Assembly (NCBI RefSeq): GCF_014905175.1
Contig: NC_057793.1
Coordinates: forward strand, 4,836,001-4,900,000
DNA length: 64,000 nucleotides
Source of the DNA: Aphidius gifuensis
Taxonomy: Eukaryota; Arthropoda; Insecta; Hymenoptera; Braconidae
Direction: 5' to 3'
Shown: positions 26,909 through 39,600 of the stretch, one piece after another
Layout: every line of letters starts with the position of its first letter
Numbering within the stretch: the first letter of the stretch is position 1
Notes under the pieces: generated by a model
The model's database searches: none
What the model was told of the DNA's origin: nothing
Seen by the model: the letters and a program-made list of their open reading frames with translations, nothing else
Program-made: the position numbers and the translations under genes

Positions 26909-27390
26909 CCATTACGTAAATATTTTGACCATAATGACGTCATGGGCACGCACTTTTAAATACTTACTTAGCAACTACGCAAAATATCTATACAATCCAT
27001 TCTTTTTTTTTTTTTCTATTTTTATTTTTTTTAAATTATGAACAGTTTTACTATATATATATATTTATTTTCTTATTTTTTTAAATAATATATTATTATT
27101 TATATTGTTTTTTAATTTTTATAAATAAATGGCTCTGTATATAAATCATATTTAAATACTCAACTTATTTATCAATTCTCACAACTTTATGTATTTTCAC
27201 TTGCACATAATTACACAATACTTAATTATTAATAATTAATTTTTTATCATTTTCTTTAATTTTCGTATGAAAATAATTTTAATCACGATCATTATACACA
27301 AATGGAGCGCGTTTAATGACACATTCATTTTTTTTTTCATTCATGAATATATAAGAGAAAAAAATGTGTGATAATTTTGAGGCCGCAATA

Positions 27391-27400
27391 TTTATTTATT
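27391..27400 (-). terminator. Candidate polyadenylation signal of the DIP-like gene
   Basis: The minus strand reads AATAAATAAA, two overlapping AATAAA hexamers, about 105 nt beyond the stop codon. It is the first such hexamer after the stop. A T-rich downstream stretch (minus strand, about 27367-27357, CATTTTTTTCTC) could serve as the downstream element. Cleavage near 27370-27380 would give a 3' UTR of roughly 130 nt. AATAAA is common by chance in DNA this AT-rich, so a longer 3' UTR is possible. Confidence 0.4.
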
Positions 27401-27504
27401 TTTTTTTTAATTTTTCACACATTTACATCACGCAGTACGTACCTCACGTTCGTGTCCATTAAATACTAACTGGAACTCTGGAAGACTCGTCCATGGCCCA
27501 AGAA

Positions 27505-27641
27505 TCATCTTCTTGCAACAAAATAAACAAGTGGTACAAGTAGTAGTGCAAGTAGTGCCTTTGGGTTTAGACTAGTCCCTAAGCTTGGGACATCTTCGTC
27601 GACACCCGGCCTCTTTGTTGAATCATAGTCTCTCTCGTAAT
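27505..27641 (-). CDS. DIP-like gene exon 11: C-terminal tail and stop
   Basis: The acceptor is GTTTGCAG and the phase 1 entry completes Asp393. The exon encodes residues 394-437 and ends in TGA (27505-27507). It begins YERDYDSTKRPGVDEDVPSL and continues GTSLNPKALLALLLVPLVYF then VARR. The small residues around S413-S416, followed by a spacer and a hydrophobic stretch, fit a GPI-anchor signal, as reported for DIP proteins. The short basic end (ARR) is slightly unusual and leaves a single-pass membrane tail possible. Confidence 0.88.
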
Positions 27642-30600
27642 CTGCAAACAGAAACGACACGCTTGGGTTCACTCTACAAACCACTGTGGAAATCAGTGTA
27701 AAAGCACACTGAAATACATACTCCCTTTTATTTGATATATATATTTTATTTTGTTTTTTTTTTCACTCCATGTTTTTGTTATCTTATTTTTGTATAGCCA
27801 AATAAAAAAAATTGTTTTATTTTTATTATTTTATGCATGTGTAGTATCTTAAATTGCATATATATACAATCACAAACTATATAGTTAATGTATATATGTA
27901 CATGCTTCAATACTGATGATACCGATGAGTCGTTTGTTTCATTGTCTCTGTCACTGTCAGTTTGTTTAGCACCCTTTAGCCAAGTCACTATAATCTCTCC
28001 CTCTCTCTTTATATATATGTTACTCTATAGAAACAGCAATAAAAGCTCACCAAACTTGTCATCCGGAAATGCACACCCTATATTACAAAACATGAAATTG
28101 ACCCCACGACTCATTTGTATGTGTCCAAACATAATTTTGTTTATATTGACTGAAAAGACTGACTACATATTTATTTACTTTTTTATATCAAAAGTTTGTT
28201 TTTATAATCAAAATTGACGTTACGTGACTTTTTATATTTCATGTGTATTAGTTTTTGTACTTGTTTATTTTATTTATTTTTTAGTAAAAAATTTTAGTTA
28301 AAAAAAACTGATATTTTTATTTCAAATAAATTATTTATACTTTTTTTATAATTTTCTTTTTGAAATATAAGATACAAATGTTACTCTTGTTACTAAAAAA
28401 TACAGACAATACTTGCTTTGTGTCACAACACAATAATATTCATCTTGAATTTAACTTATATATATATAGCCTTTGTTTTAAACTTCTTTTAGAATTTATA
28501 TATTCATCTTTTCCATTTCTGTAAAGTACAATGGTGTGTTTTATATAATTTGAACTTACCAGCGTCTCGCCATTCTTCAACTTCGTAATCGTTTGGCCGT
28601 TGTCGATATTTTTTGTTGCCATTTCTCCCTGAAAAAATAAAAAACATACAAAATAAATTAAAGTATATTTTTATAGTTTATTTACTCTTTTTTAATATAA
28701 ACTTTTCTTTTAATTTAAAAAATTTAAATCACATAAATTACCATTTTTTTTCATCAGTGTTACGTGATAGGAAGCTTGTGTTGTAGTGGTTGACGGAGCT
28801 GGAATTTCTGTAAATATAAATAAATAATATATCAATACTTGATAAATAATAAATGTAAAAAAAAGTTTATATTAAACATCAATTTTATAATTTTACATTA
28901 AAGTAGAAAAAAAAAATTTATTTATTGAAAAAACATAACTAAAAATTAACAACTTGTAAATTTGTTTTGATAAAACTTTTCAGCAATAATTGATTAAATT
29001 TTGATTTTTGTATAACTTGAAATATTTACTCAATAATTGATAGCGAAAAAGTGTAATAACTTGTTCTAACTGATCATTACAAACAAGCATACTGAATCCA
29101 CTTTGAAGATAATTAAAAATAAATAAAAATATACATATTTTACTAAGTTAATTTAAAACTATAAAATAAATTTGAAACTTTATAAAATACTTGGTAATTT
29201 ATATTTTTAAAAAAATGAATAATTATTTTCTTTTTTATTATAAAAAATTATAAATAAATATATAATCAAATTATTCATGGATGACATTGAGAATCACGTT
29301 ACACGAATTTCACTGATATTCCTCTTGCCTACCCCCATCCCCTCGTGTTCTACACTCGCACTTCTCTCTCCGCAACCCGATAACGCAATCAACGTGGGAA
29401 ATTACTCGTCGGACTTTTAATTCCGGCCAATTTATATTCGTCATTCTATGGTCAAAATAAAATGAAAAAAAATAAAAGAGAATAATAATCATTAAATTTT
29501 CACAAGGAACAAAAAAAATAAAAATAAAAAAAAATATACCTCCGTTCTAAAGTAAAAAAAAAAAAAGAAAAAACACAGAAACTTGAATTTAATCTGAGTG
29601 CAGTTGGAAATATATATTATTATTTTATAATAGTTAATTATCAGAGGATATAAAACATAAATTATTTGTGCTGATTGTTCAAGTTTGAATTAGTAATTTT
29701 AATGTACTGTCTTACTTGTCACAATCATTTAGCTTTATTGAAAATCTTTAATTTACTGATTGACACATTGAATTATTAAGCAATGAATTATATAGCTATA
29801 TGATCATGCACAGAAGCGGTCTTGAATTCAATAATATCTTCTAGTCGTCATGTGTATCTATCAGTAGACTGCATTGTCAATTTAACAATTGAGCTTTGTC
29901 AAGATTCATCGATCTGTTCAATATTCACTGAGTGATTGGTTTGACAAAGAGGTTAGATAGGATAAAAAGTAAATGAAAAAAAAATAAATCCAACAGAGAA
30001 TTGAAAGCAGAAAAAAAAATAAAATAAAATAATGGATAAGTAGTTAAAAAAAAAAAGAAAGAATAAAGAGAAAAAGGCATGACCCTCATGACATAAAACT
30101 TCCAAGAGCTTGAGTATACTCACCGTCTAATTTAATGACACCATCAGTTCCACCCAATGAATTTTGAGCGACACATTTGTATGATCCAAAATCCTTGGGT
30201 CCAACATTACGTATTTTCAACATCATATATTTGTTGTAACCACTATCAGTATAAAGTGCCTCGTACTTGTCACCTGCAATCGAATGGTAATAATCTGGGC
30301 CAGTTAGACTGTTTTTCTTTTTTTATAAATAATTTAAAATTGGCAAAAACAATTGATTTTTTTTTTTTTTGTTATTTTCTATTGGTCATTGCAGCTATCG
30401 TATCCCAGAGCTTTGGGTCAACTAAAACGTCAAACGACAAAAGCTCACACACTACCATTCCAATATAAAAGCAATACCAATGACAGATCTTCCCATAGCT
30501 CAGAGCTACGACAACAATGGCACAAGGGATTTATTTATTTTTCCGTATTCTTTTTTATTTATTTATTTTTCTTCACTGTGGGATTAGTTATTGAAGGATT

Positions 30601-33600
30601 TTTCTCTATTCACGTGAAACATAAAATTACCAGAGACAATCATGTCACCAGCCTCTGTTGTCCAGTAGTTTATCGAAGTTGGATAAGCCTCGGTGTGACA
30701 TTCCAGGGTCACGTCCTGACCAATGTAAGCTCCCTCCAACTGATTGGGAATTGACAGCATTGGTGGAACTAAAATAAATATTAAAAAAATTAAATCGATC
30801 AAAAAAACTATATGTCATATATACATATATAAAAATTTAATTATATTGAAAAATATTTATTTGTCTATCTGTATAAATATAAAGTGGAAATTGAATTTTA
30901 CCGGATGAGGAAACATGTAAATATTTTTTGATATTCATACTAGACTTTTTCATTTACCTAATAGAAATTTATTCATCCATGTATATATAATTTTATTCTT
31001 TATATTTATACATAGTTTATATATTACTATTTTATTTTTCATTCATATTGATAATATTATAATTAAAGAAATTTATAAATTAAAAAAAAAGGATCAATAG
31101 TAAAATTCAATTTATATTTTACAAATACAATTATTGTAAAATTACTTGAAGAAAAAAAAAAAAATAAATAAAATAATAATAAAAATAAATAAATATAAAT
31201 TGATTCAAATAAAGCTAGCCTTTAATGTTTCAAAGTAATTTCCAACTTTACGAGGTCACGTAAATCACATTTTACTACCTATAGTTCTCATCACTATGAA
31301 GTCACGCATGGTCACCCCTTAACATTTATGTGTATGTGTTTATTATTATATATATGCATTAATATCTGTTGAGATGATGGGTAAAAAAATAAAATAAAAT
31401 AAAAAATCCTTTATTATAAAAAAAAAAAATCTCATTCTCATGGCTTAATGTATGTTATATACTTCTTTAAAACTTTTAATAAAAAGTTTTATTAAATATT
31501 AAATTACAACTAATGATTAAAGTAAAAAATAAAAAAAAAAAAAAAACGAAAGATAATAAAAGTAATTATAAATTAAAAAAAAAAAAAGTCTCGTCAATAA
31601 ATTAATAATTAATTTTACATGATTTTAAATGAAGATAAAAAAGTTACAATCGTGTACACCTCGTGATTGTACGGCTAATTGGATTAAAGTAATAAATCAT
31701 TTACAATGTGTGCATGTATGATAGCCTAGACTAAATTGATAAAGGAATCACGAATTCATATATACTATAAATACTGATTTCAGAAGCAATTTGATTGATT
31801 CTATCCGGTTGTGTATATATATAGTAAATCTGTTGCATGCAATATGAATCAAGAATAGGTGATAATATACTATTGTCTGTGTATTATCTTTACAATTACA
31901 TTCATCCTCCTTACAATATGTAACATCAAGTTATTCTTGTGACTTTGGCTTCTCTATTGATTCTAATAGTATTCAAAATTGGCCGTAGAACGTGACTTGA
32001 AATTGTACAAGAGCTTTCAATGGAGCTTTCGTGTTATATGCTTGATATGTGATAACTATAAATCAAGCAACATCAGTTTACTCTCTCGATGATTCAAGTC
32101 GAGTTAATAACCTACAATTTTCAATAATTCAACTGCTAACATTCAAACAAACTGATAGTTATATTTTTACAATATACCATTTCAAATTGAACAATATATA
32201 TTTATAATAAATTGAATGGTAGTTGTTTGTTCATCAATCATCAAATTGATTATGATGATTGATTATTCTTGATATCAAGCGTTAAAAATTTCATAACGCT
32301 TTGTTTGATAAATTTTTTTTTATTATTTTTTTATTATACTTACATTGCACACGTACGTCTACACGAGCACTGACGGATGGTGGTACTTCGTTGCTTGCTA
32401 TGCATAAATAAGCTCCCATATGTAGTCTGCTGATTTTTATAATATGAAGTATTTCACCATTGACGACGTTTACTGATAACAAATAAATTTAATATTACGT
32501 ATTAATATAAAAATGGAATATAAATTTATCGTTCAATATTACAATTTAAATTTGAATATATTTAAAATAATTTTTTATTATAAAAAAAAAAAAAAACAAA
32601 AAGTACGTGAAAAAAAATAAAAAGTAAATATTGTAATAGTGTTTTTTATTTTTAGTATTAAATTTATTCAAGAAAATTTTTATGTATTATATAATAATTT
32701 AAAAAATGACAAAAATAATTTATTTATTTTTTAAAATTGTTATATTTTGAGTTTTAAATGTGAGGCTATAAAGCACATGAAGAATTTTATTTGTATATTT
32801 TTATAACGACTTTCGATAAAATATTATTTTAGTTTATATTTATTTTTTTTATTTTGGTTTTTTGTTGATACTCGCGTGCCGATCCAATAGGCCTTATTTC
32901 TTATATTTTTTGTAAAAAAAGATTATACGAGTTTTTAGGACATTCATTGAGCTAAAAATATGGTAGTATGTACTAAAGTCGTAAAATCGGTTGACGCGAC
33001 TATCTCTTATTTTTTAAAAGTTATAAAAATAATAATAAAAATGAAATTCTACGTAGAAAAGCAATGTAAGTTTACATCTGCCTCTGAGTATACGAATTAG
33101 GTTGGATGGTAGATATTGCATTCTATAAAACTGTGTTACTTTAAAAAAATTTATGTTTTCTTGTTTAAGTATCAAGTGCATAATAGACTTTGTTTTTTTT
33201 TTTTTCTTTGCCATATAAAATAAGGAAAGAAAAATTTCTGATTTAGATGGAGACCGTAAAGCATGGGACGCATAATTTTTTAACGTGCATAAATTCTTCT
33301 AAACTAATGTCAAAGGGTTATTTCAAAAAACTGTGGTTGACATAAAATGTAAAAAGTTGTATAATAACTTTTTAAGACAATTTTTTTTTTTTTTATTTAT
33401 TTATTTTCTTATTTTATTATTTATGCAAAGAAGACTTCACGTCATTTCATGAAAGATATCTAGAGAGAAAATTCACATAATCTCAGAAAGCACTTTGTAG
33501 AATAAAAAAAAAAAAGACTTTTCTTTTTTTTTTTACATTTTATTTTTCTGTGCACATGCGAGAAAAAAAAAAGTTTATGAGATATCGTACAACAAAGAGC

Positions 33601-36600
33601 ACTTTGCCCTTCCTATATCTTTAATTTAGTTTGAAATCGGATTCAAGGTATTCAACTGTCACAAAGAGTAACGAAAAATGACAAATGACGTTAACTATAA
33701 AAATCAAATAACATTTTTGTCAGTCTCTATTTTTAAACTAATGCAATCAAATTATCATTCATTAAAAAAATTACGGTTATTGACATTTTTAACATATGTA
33801 TTTTGTAATTTATTTAATTTTTTTTTTAATATCATTTCAAGAGTTATTGACTAAATTGACAGTTGAAAACTTGAAATGACAGTAAATTCGCTGGGAAAAT
33901 AAAATAAATAAATAAAAGAAATTTTTGAAATTAAAAATATATTTTTTGATAGCTTTTGGTATATATCAGTGTCAACAAATATTAGAAGTAATCTTTTGAT
34001 AAGCAATTTCAGTTAAAACCCAAACACAACTCAAGTGTTTCATAGAATTTATTTATATATATTTATTTTATTTTTTTTTTCCACTTTCATGAACTTTAGC
34101 TCGTTGTATTTCAGACAGATTGTACAACTCAACTCGTCACAAAACGACAAATTGTATCGTTACTTTCGATTTGTTCGATTCAATCGTGTTATTTATAACT
34201 GAATTTAGTTTGTTTTGTAGAGCCATTGGATTAACGTGTGTGTTTTGTAACGACAGTATGACAAAGTGATACAATGATTTAAAAAAATAAAGCTTGAAAT
34301 AAAAAAATAAATAAAAAATAGCGAGGTAATAATATTTTTCACGTATGAAATACATATGAAAAATAAAATAATAAATAATAAATTATGAAAAATAAAAATA
34401 GAAAATGTATATCTCTAACGAAGCAAAGTGATGACAGACAAAACAAAAAAGTATAAAATTGGAAAGATAACACGGGCAAGAGCCAATTGCATTTCTTTGC
34501 AATACCAGTGACATGTGTTTATATATTTTTCCATTAGCCTCTAAATGTGTCGGTACATTGTATAACTGTAACATCCAATGTCCTGTAATATTGTGTGTGA
34601 ATTTTCATTGAGCATGACACTCAAGACATTCACGTTAATGTGACCCATAAGGGATTTTATATACAAAAATAATACAAAGCTTTATTCTGAGCTTGACACA
34701 TTTAACTTGAAATGTAATAGCATTGTTCTTTTATTATTTTTTTTTTTGAATATTACTTAAAGTTTAGTCGAAAAAAAAAAAATTGCTTTGGATGATAAAT
34801 TAATGCTGTAAGTACAGTATATTAATATTTTCTTAATGACAAATAAAAAAATTTAGTAAAATGAATTTTTATTTAAATTTTTAATAATGGCTGACTATAA
34901 AAGGCTAGTTTCACTTAAAATAAAATGAAATTCAGGCATATATAGTTGACTATAAAAGGGAAATATAGATTTTTTTTTTTTTTTTCAATTTTAAAATCTG
35001 GAAAATGGAAATTGATAGACTTACATATTTTCTTTATTAAAGAAAGCTTTTATTTAAATTAGAATTTAAAAATTTGGGTATAATATTTACTGTGCCAAAT
35101 GAAAAATTTATAATATCATGAAGCAAAATGTAATTTTTTTTTTTCCAATGATTTATTTGATATAAATGGATGCATGTCGCTATATATTTCGAGGGACTTT
35201 TAATAGATATATAGGCGTATGCATATAAGTCTGAAAAATAAAAAATTTCTAATTCACGGTAAGTGGGTCATGGATAAAATTATGATGAGGAAAATTGTGC
35301 CAGGCACACATATCCATGGAATATATATTCAACATCATTAAGCGGGTCGATTGTGGGCATATGTAATCGATTGACCCGGGCTTTTGAATAAGTATAATAG
35401 AATGAGTTTGGGTTAGTTTCACGTATTCACGAGTCACTGGCAGTACCACTAAATAATTATATTGTAAGTGCAATAGTCAATCATTGAAACTTTTATTTTT
35501 TAAAATGCAACAGGAAGAGCTTTAATTGATAAACATGATAGTTTAAAACTGTGATAGATATATAGTCATCATATTAAATGCAGATTCAAGTGACTCAATA
35601 AACCCACTATGAAGCTTCAAAACTACTTTACTAAAACCACAAATTTCTGCATTTTAGGCTCATGAAATTTCCTATATTGTCCACTATAAATCAAGTTTTC
35701 ATCGAGCTTGACACTAAACTATAATTTAATAAACAACATTAATGAAATTAATGCCAAAATAATGTCGGATAAATTTACGCATTTGCTTACCGATATTTTC
35801 CAATCGATTAATTTTAAATGTACTATGGTAAATTATAAAAGTTTAAATTGAAAAAAAAATAAATAAATAAATAATAGCAATTATTATATATTCATTTGAA
35901 AATTGACAAATAAATTTTCCGATTGGCCAATCAACAATTAAAACAAAAATGAAAAAACAAAGTAAATTTAAAAAAAAAAAAGCGTGAGATAAAAAATTAA
36001 CGCATAGTCGATTGGTGATGAGTGACGGTGGCAGACACGATTGAGGCTTTTTAAATATGCAGATGGTACTGTCAGAGCACTCGAGCGTCCAGCAAACCCC
36101 ACGGAATATCTACCTTGTTATAAAGCTTTGATAACAAATATATTTTTTTGTTGAAAATTTTTTTTTCAGCCCTTTTTTTTTTTTTTCTCGTGACACATTT
36201 TGTGTTGTATCATTTATTATTCAATTGTCGGACATTACTGGTATTTTGTATGGCCAGTGTTTCGTTAATGTTATAAACTGCTGGCAAATTCACTGAAAAT
36301 TATTCAGCATATTGCTAAGTATTCTAAAATGAGTTAAAATATTATACAATGAATAATTTTCATAAAATTCAAGTTTTCAACTCACCACTTTCACCATTGT
36401 AATTTATGTTAGTACCGTCCTCTCGTCGCCACATGACGTAGGGTTCCGGATATCCGGCTGCTTTGCAGACCAGTGTCACGTTCGAAGCTTCTCTCACTAC
36501 CATATCTGTACTTGTCTCTTTTGCAATTATTCTTGGTGGTACTGAAATTATTATTTATTTATTTAATACATATAATTTTATATAGTTTGCAAGTCATTTA

Positions 36601-39600
36601 ACTTCAAGTGCAATGAGTGTGAATTATGTGCGCCTGGTTAATTAATTTTTTTTTTTTTTTTGAGACATATTATTTGCTTTTATTGAGCTAGATGAATTAT
36701 TATTTAATTTTAATTTATTTATTTTTTTACTTTTCTTATAAAAAATAAAAATATTTATTCTAATTTATAAGCCTATTTTATTTTAATTATTGTTGCAGAT
36801 AATATGAATTTTAATGGAGCATGCTGATGACATAAATCAAGAATTTCCATCATTATTTGCAGCGAGGGTGAGTTTAGCAATTTCTCGAATTAATTTGATT
36901 TTCAGATGACTGAACTTTTTCGTATCGTTTAAAGTAGAAATAAAATTACTAATATACTCAATAATACGTAATCAAATTAGGTGAAAAAATTATTGTTTTG
37001 TACTAATACAAATGTTTTAGGAAAGTCAAATAACAAATAATATTTTTATATATTTTTAACTTATTTTATTTACCTACTACTTGAAGATATCCCTGAAGAC
37101 TTCTCATTGGATCTGTATTGACTTGACACATGTACCATCCTCTATCGACTTCTTGTACTCTTTTTATGTGAAGATACCAAGATCTATGATCATTGTATGA
37201 TAATGATATTCTGGGATTTTGTGTAATTACATTGTCATGAATTGATAATATTGTCTGAGTATCGACTCTCACCCATGCGACCTAGTAAATAAAATAAATA
37301 TTTAATTCAGTTTTTTTATTTTTTCAATAAATAATATTATCAGGTGTTTGTTTAAAAAAAAAATACAGAAGTTAATAAACTTGTTATTATTTTATCGACA
37401 AACGTAATTACCTGGTAACGTTTGAGATTATCAACGACACAAGCGAGCAAAGCATCTCGCCCAAGGCTGACAGTCACGTTCGATATTGTTTCAGCAAATG
37501 TCGGCATAGAATCATCTGCAACTTATTTAGAAATTTTATTATTAGTATTTTTTTTTTCTTCGTTCACAATTTAATGAAACAAAAAATTTTTAACTCAACA
37601 TTAAAAATTATATTTTTGGGTTTATTATGTATATTTAATTTATCTGAATACATATATTTGCAGTGCATATAAAATAACTTCGTTTGTTTAATAGGGTCAT
37701 AGCCATATCAGGTTTTATAAATATTTATTCATATCACAATGCGGTTCACCAATTTTCAAATAACGTATTATTTGTACGCATTCTGTGTATCCAGTGGATG
37801 CATTAATGTGTTTATGTTTAGACCATAATAAACATTATTTTTAATATTATATTTCATTATGACCTGGGTTAAAGAGATTTTGTATAAATATACTAAAAGC
37901 TCTTCAAAGTAAATACATAGCGTGCTTATTTTAATAATGACTTTTTTTTTTTTTAAATGATTTTTCTACTTTGAATTATATAATTTTTAATTTTGCATAT
38001 TTATTTTTAAATTTTAACGATTGAAAAAAAGAAATATTTTTACGACAAAAAGCGTATAATTATTGAATATATTCATAATGTTTTTGTATTTGAAAATTGA
38101 AAAAAAATAATTATTCGAGTGTCATAATTTTTTTTATTGACTACAAAATTCTATTTTACTTTTACAAATTTCATTTATAAAAAACAGGTCAAAAATAATT
38201 ACTTTTCTCGTAAATATTAACACGATGACATGACAATTTTGTAACTCGAATTTTACTTGTGTAATTAGTCAGTCATAAATGACTAATCTTCTTGTCCGTC
38301 TGTTCATATTAGCATAACTAACTAGTATACTTAAAGTTGCATAAAAAAAATTAAAAATAGTACTCGTCATCCATCTTGGATATTATCCAGCCTATACAAC
38401 AGCAATTATTACTATTATCTGTAAAAATTTTAACACTTGGTTGTGGTCAACATAACTACGCAAGATTTTACTAAACCGCTTTTGTACTTTTCAATTAACC
38501 TAGACTGCAATTATTACTCAAAATTTCTGTCCATATAGAAATAAAAAAAAAAAAAAAAAAAATTATTATTATTAAAAATTCATATCTTTAATTCAAAAAA
38601 TAAATACATCAAACAAAACCGTTGCCAACTAAATTGATTGAATAAATATTATATTTATTTGAAATTCAATTTTATTAATACATAAATTCATATATATATA
38701 TATATATTAATGAGTATTTATTATTATGTTTATAAATATAATAATCTCATGGCTCATCCTATATTTATATTATAAATTGCAATAGATTATAAACCTGCTA
38801 TAAAATTAAATTTTAAATTAAAAATACAAATAATAAATATTTCATGTAGAATAAAAATGTTTTACATTTCTAAAAAAAAAAAAAAAACAAAAAAAGTTAT
38901 ACAGATATTTATCTACAGGGTTTATTTTCATCAAATATTGGGGGTTGTTTATTTTGTATTAGTGACGCATGAGTGATTAAGTGTGACAATATAACGACAG
39001 TAGAGTCATCAGTCCAGTATTGTTTTCCAGTTTGTGATTCTTCCAGCAAACAGACAAGGATAGCAAATAAAAAAAATTGAAACACATTGATAAGTTTGTG
39101 TGTGTGTAAGAGAGAAAGACAATGAGAGTGAGTCAGATAGTTTTGGTGAATGTGAATACTGTCGATCGGATGTTGAAAATCCGGAAATAACAAAGACCAT
39201 CGTGCTGAATTCGATCCAAAGCAGGCTTGCACTAGTTCGATATGATGCTCGTAAATCGCTGAGATTCATAGGTGTACTAAAAAGCACGTCCATTGCTCTG
39301 TATAAGGATTAACATTGTAGAGAAAAAGACAAGTTATTCACTATATAACAAAATAAAGTGAGCAAAAGAGATGGTAGACAGGGGATGATGAGACTAAGGG
39401 AAATAAGGGGTGTTCAAATACAGAAGCAAGGCGCCTTTAATGGCAATAAATTGTCGTTTTATACTGCACAAAGAGATTATACATGAGCATAGCGAATATC
39501 CGGTTCTTTGTGTCGCATTATTGTGGCATATTTTCGTTTATTTTATTTTATATATTTTTCTTTTTTTAATTTAAAATTTTTTGCAATTTTTTTTTAAGTG

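Larger units (their letters stand above)
24096..27370. other. AT-rich DNA downstream of the DIP-like gene
   Basis: Very AT-rich, with TA tracts (24900-24913 and 27052-27064), (TTA)6 at 25868-25885 and an imperfect TTA/ATT repeat around 26840-26908. A small less AT-rich patch is at 25930-26010. No gene recognised. Confidence 0.6.

Noticed and set aside
26838..27041. Leu/Ile-rich frame resembling a membrane protein
   Set aside because: It is the translation of an ATT/TTA microsatellite followed by T-runs.
30353..30754. 133-codon open frame on the plus strand
   Set aside because: It lies antisense to exon 7 and intron 7 of the DIP-like gene, and its codons mirror the conserved Ig3 sequence. 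It is a strand shadow.
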